DNA of 64,000 bases, from assembly GCA_027625915.1 (NCBI GenBank), contig JANTQA010000015.1:3162001-3226000 (forward strand), given 5' to 3'. Shown here piece after piece: positions 22,907-36,187 of the stretch. The translations under genes were made by a program, and so were the position numbers. The stretch's first letter is position 1. Every line of letters begins with the position of its first letter. Origin of the DNA: Anaeramoeba flamelloides. Its lineage: Eukaryota > Metamonada > Anaeramoebidae. The notes under the pieces were generated by a model. It was not told the origin of the DNA and searched no databases. It worked only from the letters and a program-made list of their open reading frames with translations.

Positions 22907-23395
22907 TTAAATGAAAAAATTATTCTCAAAATTAAAATCAAACATAGTTTCGGATAAAGCAACCAAAATCAGAATTTTTAAAAATTTTTTTGACTGACAA
23001 AAAAAAAGTGAAAGGAAAAACAATATGTTAAAAAAAAAAAAAAAAAGACAGTTGAATACCTCAACAGTTTTTTTTACTTCCTCTTGGTGTTTTGTGAAAG
23101 AAGGATCATTCAAAGTAAAAAAATGATAAGGATATTGAAATAACAAAAAAATAGTTTCAAAAATTCGAAGGAAAAAGATTGGCAAACCAGAAAAGGGAGT
23201 ATTTAATCTTATGTTGTTGAAAACAAACTGTGGATTTTCTTCGTTGAACCCAATCAAGTTTGTTGTGGCATAAGATCGCTTTCTATCTATTGTTGTGATT
23301 TTTTGCAATAAATGGTTGTTCATTTCAATTGAAATATTCTCGATGCTTGAGTTGTTTTTGTGAAGGAAGTTTTCAACTTTGTTCTGTTTCATCAT
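22907..23395 (-). CDS. Small protein of unknown function, probably two exons
   Basis: Starts at an ATG pair at 23395. The first 112 codons have GC content and codon use above the surroundings and contain RKRSYATTNLIGFNEENPQ and LNDPSFTKHQEEVKKTVE. They end at a good donor, GAG|GTATTC (23059). A T-rich stretch of about 66 nt follows and ends in TTTTTTGTCAG; the proposed second exon is short (SKKFLKILILVALSETM...) and stops at 22907. The intron length keeps the frame, so the unspliced frame is also open and would insert a poly-Phe stretch. The spliced product would be about 140 aa. I see no known domain. Moderate support for exon 1, weak for the 3' end. Confidence 0.4.
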   Translation of the reverse strand: MMKQNKVENFLHKNNSSIENISIEMNNHLLQKITTIDRKRSYATTNLIGFNEENPQFVFNNIRLNTPFSGLPIFFLRIFETIFLLFQYPYHFFTLNDPSFTKHQEEVKKTVEVFNCLFFFFFNILFFLSLFFCQSKKFLKILILVALSETMFDFNFENNFFI

Positions 23396-26300
23396 TTTTA
23401 CAAAAGGTGTCTCGAATCTTGTGTTCTTTGAAGAGGGTTGAAGAATGAAACAAAAAAAATAATGTGGAAACTAATAAAAAATAAAATGGATCTCGAACAA
23501 GTATTAATCTTTTTTTTTTTTTTCATTATATCTATTATGAACAAGTGTATTCTATATTGTGGTAATGTTTTTATTCAAGAAAAACTTGTTGAATTTGTGT
23601 ATTTTTTTGAAATTTGAAAATTTGCCAGTTATCTCAAGAAAATTTCACAATTGGATCTTAAATTAATTTTTTAAAATGGTTTGGATCTTTCAGTGATATC
23701 GAGAAACTTTTGAGTTGTTTGGTGAAGTGTGAAAACAGCCAAAATTTTTCTTTTTGAAAAAAAGAATCCAAAACAAATAATTGATCTTTATGCTGGAAAA
23801 TATGGGTCTTTGGAAAAAAAGTTTTTCACGAACTGAATAGCTATTTTTGTGTATTAAAATTTGGAACTTTCTCAAAACTCACGACAATATTTAATTATTT
23901 TTTCACATGGCAAAAAAGTATGTGAATTAAGATTAAATACTATAATTATTGTTAAAGTGTTTGGGGATTACAAACTTCACTTTACCCCGATTCTTCTGAT
24001 TTTGGTATCTTATTTTAGGATTGTTCATGACCATAAAAAGCCTAATTGAAAATTTCCAATTTTTAACTTGTAATTTTTTTTTGTCATTTGGATAATTTGC
24101 ATTTGAGTCTCAAAATCTTCTGAATTTAAAATTCCGATTTACCAGAGGAACACTAGATGTTTTCTCATAGTCTCTTGATGTTTTTTTGTAACTGGTTTTT
24201 CCTATTAACATTAGTCTATTATTAGTAAATCGGAAAAAAATTCACTTCCTTTTCGATATTTTTCATTACTAAATTGAGTGCTTCAAGAAGTCGGATGTAA
24301 TTTGTGGTAGACTCTACAAAAAAGGAAATTGAAAATGAATGAAAAAATTTTTCCCTTTTAAAATTCAAATACCAGTAAATAATGATTTGTAACACAATTT
24401 AGAAACAACCCGATTAATAAATCGTTGAAAAGGAAACAAAAAATTTCCTTCAAACACGTAAAAAGGAAATTTCCACAAATATTGTTTTTCAATTTTAGAC
24501 TATTGACAAATCTTAATTTTTTTTTTGGAATTTATGAGATCTTAGCTTTTGGTAAATATTTTTCAATCAGTTTTGGTAAAAATCAAATATGATCTTTGCC
24601 AATAATATGTTGATCTCAAGAAGAGTAACTTTTCTTAAAAGTGTTAATAAAAAATTCAAAACCAAACAGTGTTTTACAAAAACGATGGTTGTCTTGACAA
24701 TGTTATTGGAAGACGTTTGGAAACATTATTTTTGATATTCTGATCAAAATAAATTTTTCAATTTTTTGATCAGAACCATTTTTACAAATTTATTCTAAAA
24801 TTTGCAAATACTTTTTTTTTCTTTTTTCTTTTTCATGGTTTTTGAAGAAAGTTTTTTCTTTTGTTTCTTTTTCTTTTTGTGATCCTTTTTTTTTTTTTAA
24901 AGTAACACGATCATTAAAAAAATTTTTTCAAATAAAATTAAACATTGGTTAATTTTTCACGTTTTGATAACTTCAATTATAATAAACACTATCAGTTTAT
25001 AAAAGAGTTTGGATCAAAAATTATTTTTCAAGATATTTAACAATTTAAGTTGGAAAATCCAATTTTCTCTCTTTCTTGGAAGATTTTTTTCAAATTTAAT
25101 GGAAAATATTTGAATATTTTTTTTCTTCTACCACTAAGAGTTTATAATCATATTTTTTTAGAGCATTTAAAATTTAATCAATATCTTTCAAATTCAAACC
25201 ATTATTTGGACTATTAAAGTATTATTTATTGATATAAATTGAAAAAAAATATTTTTTTTTTGATTTTCGTTCGGTTTTCTTTTGTTTATTGTTTATTTGG
25301 AAAATCAATAGAATTTCGTTAGGTTTTTTTTACTTTTCGAAATAAACCGAAAATTCAATAGAATTTCTAAATATAATAGAAAACCTCAAAAAAACCTAGA
25401 ACACTTAACAAATAAAACAGAAAACCCCAAGAAAACCTATGCACCCTATGGAAACTTGGCGAACACTTACAATAATTATCATAAGGGATTTTTTTCTCCA
25501 TTTCAGTTTTATTAGATGAATATAACATTTTAAAAACTATTCGTTATTATACACCAAAGTAAAAAATATCCCCAAGTTGAATTAAACAAAATTTTGTTCT
25601 TCAGTTGATTTGGGATTTTTTACCCAAAAATAGATCCTTTTTTTCTACACTGGATACTTTTCAAAAAGGCAATTATACTAACAAGAATAAATGGAATATT
25701 CCCATGAAGTTAAAGTTCTGAAATTTTGATTATATTGTGAATAAACTTTATTATTCAAGATGAAAGGTTTATAAAACAGAATAGTTTTTTTAACTTTTTA
25801 TTTTTCAATTTTATTTTTTCTTGTTAGTGAAAAAGATCATAGATTATAAAAAAGATAAAAAAAAAAAAATATCATTAAATTTAAAAAAAAAAATGAGACT
25901 ATAACGTTTTTTAATATTTTCAAATTTATTTGTTAAAAATCTCAATGTATAACTTTTTTCAGTCAAAAGTTAAGTAATAAAAAAACTGTAATAATCATTT
26001 CAAAAAAAATGATTAACTTTTTTTTTAGTTTTTGAAATATTTGATTGTTTAATTTTTTAAATATCAGTATTTTATGTGAGAATAATAATCAAAAAGGGAA
26101 TTGCTAATAAGATTTAATAAACCATTTTACTTTTTTAGATAAAATAATTTATTTTTCAATTTTTAATTTATTTGTTAAGGCCACGAATACTTTTTTGTAT
26201 AATATTTAGATATCAATGTTTTTTTTTTTTTTTGAGATTTGTAATTATTAGGAGGTTAACTGTAAAAAAATGGATAATTAACAACTATTATTCAATTCCT

Positions 26301-27859
26301 GGTACTTTTACTTTCTAGTATATAGAAAGAAAAGGAAACTTTTGAATAAAAATATTTGGAAATAATAAAAAAAAAATTAACATTTTTTTTTACATAATAA
26401 AAGAGGTACAAATAACCACAATAAAAAAAATAAATAAAAATAAAAAAAAAATGGGGTGCATTATAAATATAGGAAGGGGTAATAGGGTACAAATAAGAAA
26501 ATAAGGGTTTACATTTTTTTTAATTTTTGGATGAATTTTTATCAAGATAAAATCTCTTTGTAAAAACGATACTACAATCAATAAAAAAAATCAAAAAAAT
26601 AAAAAAAAAGATCGATTTGCAAATCTAAAAAAATATCACATATAACCGAGAACTGAAATTTTTGATGGCTTATTTTAAGTTAAGAACTATAAAAAAACAA
26701 ATAAAATTATGATTAAGTAAAATTAACATATTATTAATAATTATCTACTATATTTAAATACTTTTAAATTTATTAAGTTTAAAACAATATATTTTTACTA
26801 ATAAAAATAGCCCCCACCCTTAAAAAGGCCTTTTTAAATCATGGAGAACTAATATTAGTTATATTAAATTATATTTAATCAACTAAACAACAATTTAGTG
26901 GGAGATGTTAATATCTAAAAAAGTGAAAGTTTGTATTCTGATATTTTGATATTAAATATTACTAGTCAAGATTAATACTGTGAATAGATACTTTTTTATT
27001 GCATTTCCTATTTAATTACAAAATACCCGGTTAAGTCCATAAAATTTTGTAATTTGATAATTATAATGATTTCAAATTACAAATTAAAAAATATTCTCCC
27101 ATATTTCGTGATGATAATATGTTGAGATTTGAGATATCTTAATACTGAGTAACTTCAAAAATAAAATGAATATTTAAATGACTTTTTTTAATCACTCATA
27201 AATGAAAAATATTATTGGTTTTGCTGTATAGAAAGTTTCTGAATTTCTTTTGATTTTGGATTCATTATTTAGAGAAACTTTTTTTGTAACTTGAGTTAAT
27301 AATTTTAAAAAAAGTGGATTAGTTTAAAATTTATTTTTAAATTTTTTTGATCTTTTCTGATAATATACCTATTTCACTTTGAATAAATTATAAATATATA
27401 ACTAATAAAATAGTGATAAAAATCAATATTATAATAATAAAAGGTATTATCACATTATTTGAAATAAAGATATCGCCATCTTATAAAATGGATATGAATC
27501 AATGTTTATGTAGAAAATAATTGAATAGCAAAATATAAAAAATCATTAAAAATACAAAATTATGATAACCAGGAAATTATTGTTTTTAATTAAAAACAAT
27601 TTTCATTTCTTTTTCCATGATTTAAGAAAATAAAATTCACAATGAATATGATGAACAAACAAAAAAAAACTTTTACAAAAAATACACTTAAACATATTAT
27701 GGACTCGTGTTCTGTTAAACTAGTTGATATTGCCTTGAGAAGTTAAACAATCAATAAATAGAAAGATTAACATTCATTCTTATACTCTGATTGGTTTGGT
27801 ATATAAAAAAAAAAACTTTTTAATTCTATTTGGTTTTTTTTTTTTGGAATGGTTTGATA
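23396..27859. other. 4.4-kb spacer without recognised genes
   Basis: Short frames here are all AT-biased and unsupported. The purine/pyrimidine-skewed stretch at 25245-25450 (GGTTTTC / GAAAACC words) is faintly inverted but too weak to call an element. Confidence 0.6.
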
Positions 27860-28564
27860 CGAGAAAAAAACAAACATTTCAAGCAATATTTATCAACTAT
27901 TTTGAGTGTACCTTTCGGCTATTGGTAAAGTTTTTGAAAGGGTACTCCTCTCATTTAATCTTTAAAAAATGAAAATGATTTAACACAAAGACACATTCTT
28001 TTAAGAGCGGATGGAGAATTGGTCGTTTTCTAAGAATTTTAATTATTATCAATTTAGAATGAAACACTAGACTGGTTAACTATTATTCGGCCTTATTGTA
28101 TTATTGTTGTTCATTTAAAAGAATCCATCTGTATTTCACCAAAATCAAAAGATAATACAATAAAATTCTTTGATCTGATCCTTAATTTTATTAAATATCT
28201 TTTTTTTTTGTAGTTTATTCAAAGAATAATTATTTTTTTTGTTCTATTTTTTTTTGATCAACAAAACACTTTCTTTGTAAAAATATTGTAAAATTTCCTC
28301 TAAAAGTCATCAACTATTATCTAGTGATTAATGTTTTATAATGATATTTTGACATTTATCACGATTTTTTGACAATTTTTGAGACAAAATATTATATCAG
28401 GATTTGTATCTATTCTCACAATATTATTGATTATAGTGATTTTCTAAAATATCGCGATTTGATCGATTTAATTGCGATTTGTGATGCTTTATCGTTATTT
28501 AATTAGAAATTATGGTGATTTTTAAAATTTTATCGTTAATTGGAAAGGATCTCGTCAAAACCTC
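27860..28564. mobile_element. 1.27-kb TA-flanked element, copy 3 (right part only)
   Basis: Matches the right 700 bp of the family, including CTTTGATCTGATCCTTAATT and the palindrome array. It ends at GTCAAAACCTC (28564). The left end cannot be aligned with confidence; the copy is the oldest or most damaged of the three. Confidence 0.65.
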
Positions 28565-28794
28565 GATTATTAAAAGAAAATCTAAAAAGCAAAAAATTTA
28601 AAACAATGATTATTAGTAATTTTTAATAAAATTAATTATTTTAATTTTTAAAAGGTATGATTTCAAGAAAATTTAAAATAAAGATAAAAATTAAAAAAAT
28701 AATATTGATAGTAATATATATCTATCTATCCATACATCAAGAGTATAAATATAAATATATAAGTTTATAAATATTCATGCAAAATAAAAATTAA

Positions 28795-30044
28795 TTATTT
28801 ATCCATTTTAACAGTCCCAAAATCATCAAAATCGTTTGCGTTATTTGAAACAGAATCCCTGCTGGAGTCTGAAGAGTCTGAAGAGTCTGAGGTGTCTGAA
28901 GAATCTGAAGATCCACTAGCCGATGCTGAATCTGATCCAGAAGATTTTTTTTTCTTATCCTCTGCCTGCTTCTGGTCGTTGGTGTCCCAATGTATCGGCT
29001 GCTTATTGGTATCTACAAAGTTCGGATTCTGTTGCCAATTTTGCCCATCGTTGATTGCAACGGTGTTAAAATCTGACATTTCGATGTCCGGGTGGTCAGA
29101 CGATTCCGACGTTGAAGAAGAATCGGAACTGTTTTTTTTCCGTTTGATTGTGGGCTCGCCCTTCTCGGATAACTTCTTTTCTCCGATCACTAGGATAAAT
29201 GCGCCCATGACAATAAATCCCCCACCTAGACCTGCCCCAGTTGCAACTTGATCAATTCCGCCATTAATATCACTACATAAATTCCCCGTTATTTTTTCCC
29301 ATGTTTTAATGATAGCAGTACAATTTATAATTTCCATGATTTCATCGATCATTTCTTTAAAAGCATCAAAATCTTCTAAGCCTTCTATAAATATCTGCGA
29401 TCCGGTCTTTTGTTCGTCATTTCCACAATTATCTGCACACTCCTGAAGGGTGAGTATCTCCATACAATAGGAATCGGTCAATTGATAAGTTCCACCCAAA
29501 TCATCGCATTCGGAATTCGTTGTTTGATGGCATTCTTGTATTTTATAAGGTTTGTCGGGTTCCCAACACCCACCGACAAAATTTGGTAATGTTTCGTTCT
29601 TCCAATTCTCTATTTTATGGGATTAAATATTATTTAAAATATGTTAAAGTAAAAATAAAATAAAATAAAAAATAAGTAAGTTGTAAGAAATAATTAAAAG
29701 AAATAAATTCACAATTAAACAAAATATCCTTAACTTGGAAAATATAAATGTGCATTACTTATCAAAAATTTTTGAAATGGATGTTTTAAAACATAAATGT
29801 TTATATTAAAAAAAATAAAGTTGAAAAGGTTACAGTAAAAGTTTTCTAATTTCACTTAAAATAACTCATACTTGCATTTTTTTTGAAAAAAAAATATTCA
29901 AATTAATTTCTCATTATACAGTTGTGGGGAATAATCATGTACAAAGAAAACAAAACAGATAACTTTAAGAAAATTCACATTTAATAATGTTTTTATATAT
30001 TTGTCACTCTTAAATGGTGGTGGTTAATATATAAATTGTTTATC

Positions 30045-30076
<32 letters not shown>

Positions 30077-33000
30077 ATTCATCCGAGAACCACAGTGTAC
30101 ATTCTCTTGGTTTGAATTACAACATTAGAAATTATTAATTAAATGCAATTTTAGTAAACAGGTTAAATTTTAGAAGAATTAATTTGATATTTCAAAAAAA
30201 AAAACTCAAATTTTGAAATTCAACATGAAATTTTCCTGATTATTATTTTTTTTTGTAATTAACTGGTGAATTATAGTTCTTATTTCTTCATTAATAGGCG
30301 AGGGTGAAGTTTTATTCCTGTGTTTCTTTTATTAATCGGGATTTATTAAAATTTTTTATAATCAGTTAAATTTTAATAAAGAATTAAAACAAGTATTTTG
30401 TGGTTATTTTAGTTATGGTATTAGTTTTTTTTTTCTTTTCAAATTAATGCAACTTTTATAAATATAACAATACATAAAGTCCCAATTCAAAATTGTTGGA
30501 AAATAAAATTTAATTTTTGATAAAAAAAGACCATTAGGAATTTTTTATTAGAGAAATACTAAATTGGAACCATAAACTCAATGAAAGATTAAAAATTATT
30601 TCTAATGAATATCTCAACAAAACAAAAAATAAATATATAAAAAATTCAATTATCATCAAAATATTGAAAACAGATCTTTTGCAGTAAATCCATTTTTTGG
30701 ATTTATTGTTAAAGGTTTTGTGTTAAAAACACTTTATCTGTTAAAGAGAGAATTTTGAAGTGACTATATTTGTAACTACGGATTCGAAGTGCAAATAAGC
30801 ATAGGCACAGTCATCAGAAGCATTTTAAACTTGCTTTAGTTTTCTAAAAAAAAATTTTTTTTTTGGAGTGTCAAGGAATATTTGTAGAATGAATCTTTAA
30901 GGGAATAATCTCTATTAAATTTTTTTACCTAAATTTAATTGAGATTGAGAAAATTTTTTTACCAATTACTTAGATTTGAAAACCCCTGTTTATTTTCAAT
31001 ATTAAAAATTTTTCTAGAGAAGGAATCCTTATTCAGAAATTGGTCAAAAAAAAAAAAAATAATAATAGAGACTAGTTCCTTAAAAAAGGTAAAAAATGGT
31101 GAAAAGGGGTGAAAAAAAGTTTTACCTGTATTATTTTCATTACATGTTGTTGGATCCATTGTACATGGCATAGTATCATTTGTTAACCGTGCCTTTTCAT
31201 CACAGAATTGGTTCACACCACCACACATGTCATCACCAACTTTATCATACGCTTCGTTAATAGCATCGAAAAAATCACTATACACACTTGAACCTGTACA
31301 ATCCATAATATCATCGAGGTAACCTTGTAAAATGGGGCCGTCATTGTCATCAATTTTTTCATCATCAAGTTCATAACAAGTATCATTAATAACAACGCCG
31401 ACTGTGTAATGTGCGCCAAATGCCAACCATAGGACTGCAGCAGCTAATAATGTAAAAATTGAAATTATTGATCCAATTTTGCCCATTTTAAAAATTATAG
31501 TTGTTGATGCAGCAATTATGAAGACTAATGTTACAGAAATAAAACCAATATATGAAACAGTTTGTCTTTGGGTATCATATCCCATTACCGTTTCCTTTGT
31601 ATCTACAGATCTTTGTCTAATTTGAGATAATATATCAAAAAAAAAAATTAAAAAAAAAAAAGTGTTTAATTTTTAATATCAATAATACTGTCATAACCGG
31701 AAACACTTCATAAAGAATTAAAGTCAATATTTAATACATTTTATTTTCTTGTCTCGAATTGTAATTACATCGGATCTACCACAGTGGCTTTAATTCTTTA
31801 AAGCCAACAATAATTATTCATTTTCCAAAAATTTTTTTGTTCTCAATAAAAAGGTTTTGAAGTAAAATTTGAAATTGAAAAAAAAAAATTCATTTGTAAT
31901 TTTGTTAAAGAAACAAGGCACAAATGAGATGTACTGTTAATTGGAAAATAATGGGAACAAAATTTTCCTTCATCTTTTCAAAAAAAAATAAGATTTAGAT
32001 CAACCATTAAAGTTGATAATCATAAAAAGGAAATTCAAAATAAGCAAGATTTATGGAATTAAAGAGTTTGCATTTTGATTTTTGCTGTTTTAAAAAAAGT
32101 GTGGATCAAAAGGTTTTGTAAAGTGTTTATAAAACCGAGGCCAACTGGTAAATTGGATAGTTTTAAGTGCCACTGACAAAACTTTTAGTCCACACTTTTT
32201 AAAACAGTAAAATTATTTTTTGAAATTTTTTTTTGAAAAGTGGAATGGAAATTTTGTTTCCATTATTTTCCAATTAACAGTACATCTCATTTGTGACTTG
32301 TTTCTTTAACAAAATTACAATCGATTTTTTTTCTCAATTTAAAGTATAACCAAAACAGAAATTGTGTTTCTGTCTCATTATTGATTGGTTTTCTTTAATT
32401 TTTTTTTTTTTAATTCAACCACAATTTTATCAAAATATTTCTCGTTTTCAACCAAAGGTATTAAAGCTATTTTATGATTTTTTTTTAGATTTATCTATTA
32501 ATTTTCAAAGTTGAAAGAATTCTTGGTTCTTGAAGAAGAAGTCTATCTTGCTAAATACTAAGTTCGATTTTTAAAATTCGGCAAGTACTCTTTTTTCCCT
32601 TATTTTAGGATCTATAGTATTTTTTTAGGTTAGAAATAAATACATTATTGAATTCTTCTTCAATATTTCGGTTGGTGGTTGTAGCGATTCGTTATAAAGA
32701 CCTATTTTTCGTTTTAAATGTTTTAGAAACTTCTTTACTCTTTGACATGTTTTTTGACAAAGACAGATCAAGATTTTGTAAAAAAAAAATTTTTTTGCAA
32801 AAATCTTCTTTGGTTTTACCCCTATTAAAGAAGCAATTATTTACAACCAAAAGAACAACTTTTGTTTTTGTATTTTTTTTGGAAGAAATCGAGTTTTTGT
32901 TTTTTCGATCAAAAAAACTTGTGTGTTGGCAAATTCAATTTTCCTTGTTCTTGTGTTCAAAAGAGTACCTTTGAAAAGAAAAGTTATTTCGATGGAGAGA

Positions 33001-33903
33001 CAATATTTTTCAAACATACACAAAAAAACAGGCAAAGGAACAAACAAAAAAAAAAAAAAAAGAAATAAAAAGAAAATACTTTAAATCTTCTGCTTGATCA
33101 AGAATAGCCTGTGTGTTAATATCTAAGCCAAAATTTTGAAGTTTTTCGTGAACTGTTTCTGCTGTTTTTAAGATAGTGTCTTCTGTTTCAAGAACTTCAT
33201 CAAATGTTTCAGTCATTCCTCCAGTAATTGAGACATTTCCTGAAATTCCTACTGAAGCTGAAACTCTGTATTTTTGTTTAGTTGTTTTTTGTTTTTTGTT
33301 TTTGTTTATTGTTTTTGTTTTTGTTTTTGTTTTTGTTTTTGTTTTTGTTTTAGGTTGATGTTTATTGTTTTCGTTTTTGTTTTTAGGTTTAGGTTTTTGT
33401 TTTTGTTTTTAGGTTTATTGTTTATTGTTTTCGTTTTTATTGGGGAAAAAAAATCAGAAAGAAAAAAATTTTTGGTAAAAAAACTGGAAGAAGGGTTTAT
33501 TTAAACAAAAAATTTTGAAGAAAAACGCTTACAAAAGAACCACACAAACAAAAATAATGAAATATTTGTATTGGTTAACAGAAACATTTTTTAAAGCGTC
33601 TTGTTTTGTACAGCAACCGCACACCTTAGCCGCAGATTTTGTCAACCTAAAAAGGACCAACCCAAAAAAGAATACAATACACAAAAAGCTCATCACAATA
33701 CCTGTACAAAGCATGAGCCCTAAAGATTCTGCATATTTTCTCCACTGGCAATTCCCATTATCATTTAAAGCACAAAATCTATTTGGTAGTCGATTCCCGC
33801 TTAGATCATAGCGTGGTGTGTCCAGTTTTGTTTTGGAATAAAGGTAGCATGAACAATTTTGGAAAACGAAAAAGAAAAGTAGAAGATAAACAAATCGGAA
33901 CAT
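28795..33903 (-). CDS. Five-pass (pentaspan) membrane protein, prominin/tweety-like
   Basis: Four exons: 33903-33533, 33265-33080, 31616-31126 and 29609-28795, giving 620 aa. All junctions agree in phase: TTTT|GTAAGC with TACAG|AG (phase 2), AAA|GTATTT with ATTAG|AC (phase 2), and ACAG|GTAAAA with AATAG|AG (phase 1). The protein starts with a signal peptide (about 1-19) and a short Cys-containing ectodomain. TM1 (61-85) leads to a Cys cluster (KVCGCCTK), then TM2 (112-129). The first outer loop is helical, followed by TM3 (206-228) and TM4 (233-258). The second outer loop is Cys-rich with N-glycosylation sites, then TM5 (470-492). The tail is acidic, Ser/Asp-rich and cytoplasmic. This layout, with a Cys-rich segment after TM1, is that of prominins and tweety proteins, which sit in membrane protrusions or conduct ions. 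I see no diagnostic motif to choose between them. Introns are 267, 1463 and 1516 nt. Confidence 0.8.
30052..30076 (+). repeat. (GT)n microsatellite in intron 3 of the pentaspan gene
   Basis: About twelve uninterrupted GT units. It is the longest GT run in the window and lies in the middle of a 1516-nt intron. Its potential for length variation could make it a strain marker. Confidence 0.9.
31850..32400. mobile_element. Foldback (long inverted repeat) element in intron 2 of the pentaspan gene
   Basis: The block GAGATGTACTGTTAATTGG with its flanks (about 31890-31990) recurs as its reverse complement at about 32225-32330, roughly 100 bp per arm with few mismatches. A second, inner inverted pair with GTTTTAAAAA-AGTGTGGA lies at about 32085-32125 and 32165-32205. 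No reading frame is present. This is the structure of a foldback or large hairpin MITE. I could not fix exact ends or a target duplication. Confidence 0.75.
33297..33352 (+). repeat. (GTTTTT)n hexanucleotide repeat in intron 1 of the pentaspan gene
   Basis: Eight or so near-perfect GTTTTT units, followed by looser copies to about 33440. It lies wholly within the 267-nt intron just upstream (plus-strand side) of the acceptor, so on the coding strand it is a CAAAAA tract. Confidence 0.9.
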
Positions 33904-35348
33904 TGTCCAACAAAAAGAAAGCAAACGAAAAAATTTGAAACTTGAAAAATTAATAAATTTATTTTTCTGTTAATTAACAAAATAGAATGAATCTAAGAGC
34001 TTATGAGTTTCGTTAATTCACACTTACCAATATTTGTGCTTTCATGCAATTTTTATGTTAAAAGAAATAGCTTTTTAAATCTTATATGAAACCAACTCCT
34101 AACTAACCATCACAATGCTGAAATGTCATTTGTTTTCCCAATTATTGAAAAAACAAGAAAACTTTCTTAACTATTTTGAACACATTTCTAAAAAATCAGA
34201 TAATTGCATTCTTTTCATTGAAATAAACATTTTTTGAGATACAAGTTTTTGAAATTAATTACATTTTCAAATTTTGGACTTTTTTGTAAAAAAAATATTA
34301 AATAAATAATATTGCTTTGGAAAAATAAATTAACCCTTTTTGAATAAAGTTTACACTCTTCCTACACAAACCTATTGACTTTAAACACACTTTCTAACAC
34401 AGGGTGGTGTCTTCTTACTTTAAGACACGACCACAGATAATATCTTCTCATAAATTTAAAAACCTTTCTAAAAAAAATTTACAACTGCTTGAACTTTGAA
34501 AATTGAGGTAAAAGTCTGATGGCCCGAATACCTTGACTAACTTTAAAGAATATTTTTTGAAAAGAATTTTTGTTTTTAAAAAGATTGATCGAGAATATTG
34601 CTTCTGAAAGTTCAAAATTTAAGGAATATATTTTTAGATGAAAATAGACAAGTTGTTTTGAAAAACACTTAACAAAGAGTTCTATAATTTGAGTCAAACT
34701 TACCTATCAAGAATTTCATTTTCAAATCAATAAGGTAAATTTGTAACGATTTTGAAAATTTTCCCCTTTTTCAAGATTAAATCAAAATTTTGATTTTAAA
34801 TATTCCAGAATGTCGATTCCAAATCTATCAACTTGTAAAAATTTCCCAAGATGTTCTAAATATTTTTTATAGTTACTTTTACAAATTTAAAATGGTCTAA
34901 AATTTGAAATTGTAATTTACAAACACTTAGAGTAATTAAAAAAATTATAATTCAAAGATCTGTTTTTTAATATTTTTTTTTGTCTTTGTTTTTGGAGTTT
35001 TTAACTTTGAAATTAGTGATTTTTTTGTCCAATTTCTTAAGAATTAAAATTCTTTTTTAAAACTGAATACAAAAAATCACAATAAATGCACCCGCCCATG
35101 TGACGGAAAGACAGTGTCTAAGGTTTAGAAAAACGGGAGAAGAGAAAATGAGATTTTTCTGATATTAGGTGTACGACAATATATTTGCTTTATTTGGGCC
35201 TTGTGGAAAGCTCTTCAAAAAACAATTAAATATAAAAATTGATCAAAAAAGTTTAATAGATATTTTAAATTTATTGTATAAATTAGATTTTTATCATATT
35301 TTCAACGATTCAAGCACAACTAGCCAATTCTAATATCAGAATTATCAA

Positions 35349-35380
35349 GTAAACCGGTTTACCCACTTTTAAAAAAGTGG
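35349..35380. other. Two adjacent perfect inverted repeats
   Basis: GTAAACCGGTTTAC (14-bp palindrome) is followed at once by CCACTTTTAAAAAAGTGG (hairpin with two-base loop). Such paired dyads in a spacer could be a protein-binding site or a remnant of a MITE end; no gene is adjacent. Confidence 0.5.
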
Positions 35381-35992
35381 AACAAACGCATTTAATGAAA
35401 AACCAACAATAAATGAAGATTGATATTAATTAAAAAAAAAAAAAAAAAATATACTTTGGCAGTGAAGAACAACTACCAATTAAATCCGATTAATACTTCA
35501 CTTTTAAATCATTTCAACATATAGAAAAAATGATATTTCAAAAAATAAAAAAAAAATAAAATCCCAAAAATCAAAAAAAGTGAGTCACAATCTTTGAAAT
35601 AAACTGATGGCTTTTTTATTATTGATCTTCCACTGAGAAAAAGTTAACTTGAAAATTGTTTTGCTGATAATTAAATTCATTTGAAAAGACATTAAATGAC
35701 CACAATATTCTGATATTTGTTTGACTTTTCATGAAATTTTTTGTTTTTCAATATAGAGGATCTTTAACAAAAAAAAAATAAAAAAAAAATGAAAAAGAAA
35801 AAAAAAAAAAATTTGCTTAATTCGAGAAAATGAATTTGATCTAAAAATTTAAAATTAAATTTGTGAAGAATAATAGGACAAAACTATAGAACAACTTCCA
35901 TTAACATTATAAAGCAAATCAAAATTTTTGAAAAATAGCCATTGGATATTTATTTATATCATAATATCTTGATAAGAGCAGCTTGATAGGTT

Positions 35993-36187
35993 ATGGGCAA
36001 GATCATTCGGAATTTAACCTGTGTGCCAAAACATACAAAAAAAAAACCAGAATTTAAGTTTTTCAATAATGCCCAATCCAACTCTAAACTGATGCACTCT
36101 CTACACTTTGAAAAAAATAAAGACAAAGAAAGGCACTTTGTTTCCTATAACATCGTTTTTTTTTTTTTTTGTGAAAATATCAGATAA
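35993..36187 (+). CDS. Doubtful 64-codon frame
   Basis: ATG-initiated frame (MGKIIRNLTCVPKHTKK...) whose first 45 codons use GGC, ATC, CGG and GCC, unlike the surrounding DNA. The last part runs into a T tract and loses this character. There is no recognisable domain and no splice partner found. It may be a gene relic. Confidence 0.2.
   Translation: MGKIIRNLTCVPKHTKKKPEFKFFNNAQSNSKLMHSLHFEKNKDKERHFVSYNIVFFFFCENIR

Noticed and set aside
25245-25450. Possible inverted repeat with GGTTTTC and GAAAACC words
   Set aside because: Matches are short and scattered; not better than expected for skewed AT-rich DNA.
32648-33068. Several overlapping frames in pentaspan intron 2
   Set aside because: Low-complexity Phe/Leu/Lys translations, mutually overlapping on both strands, with no domain; the flanking exons join in phase.
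33274-33504. Phe/Val/Cys-rich frame
   Set aside because: Translation of the GTTTTT microsatellite within an intron on the other strand.
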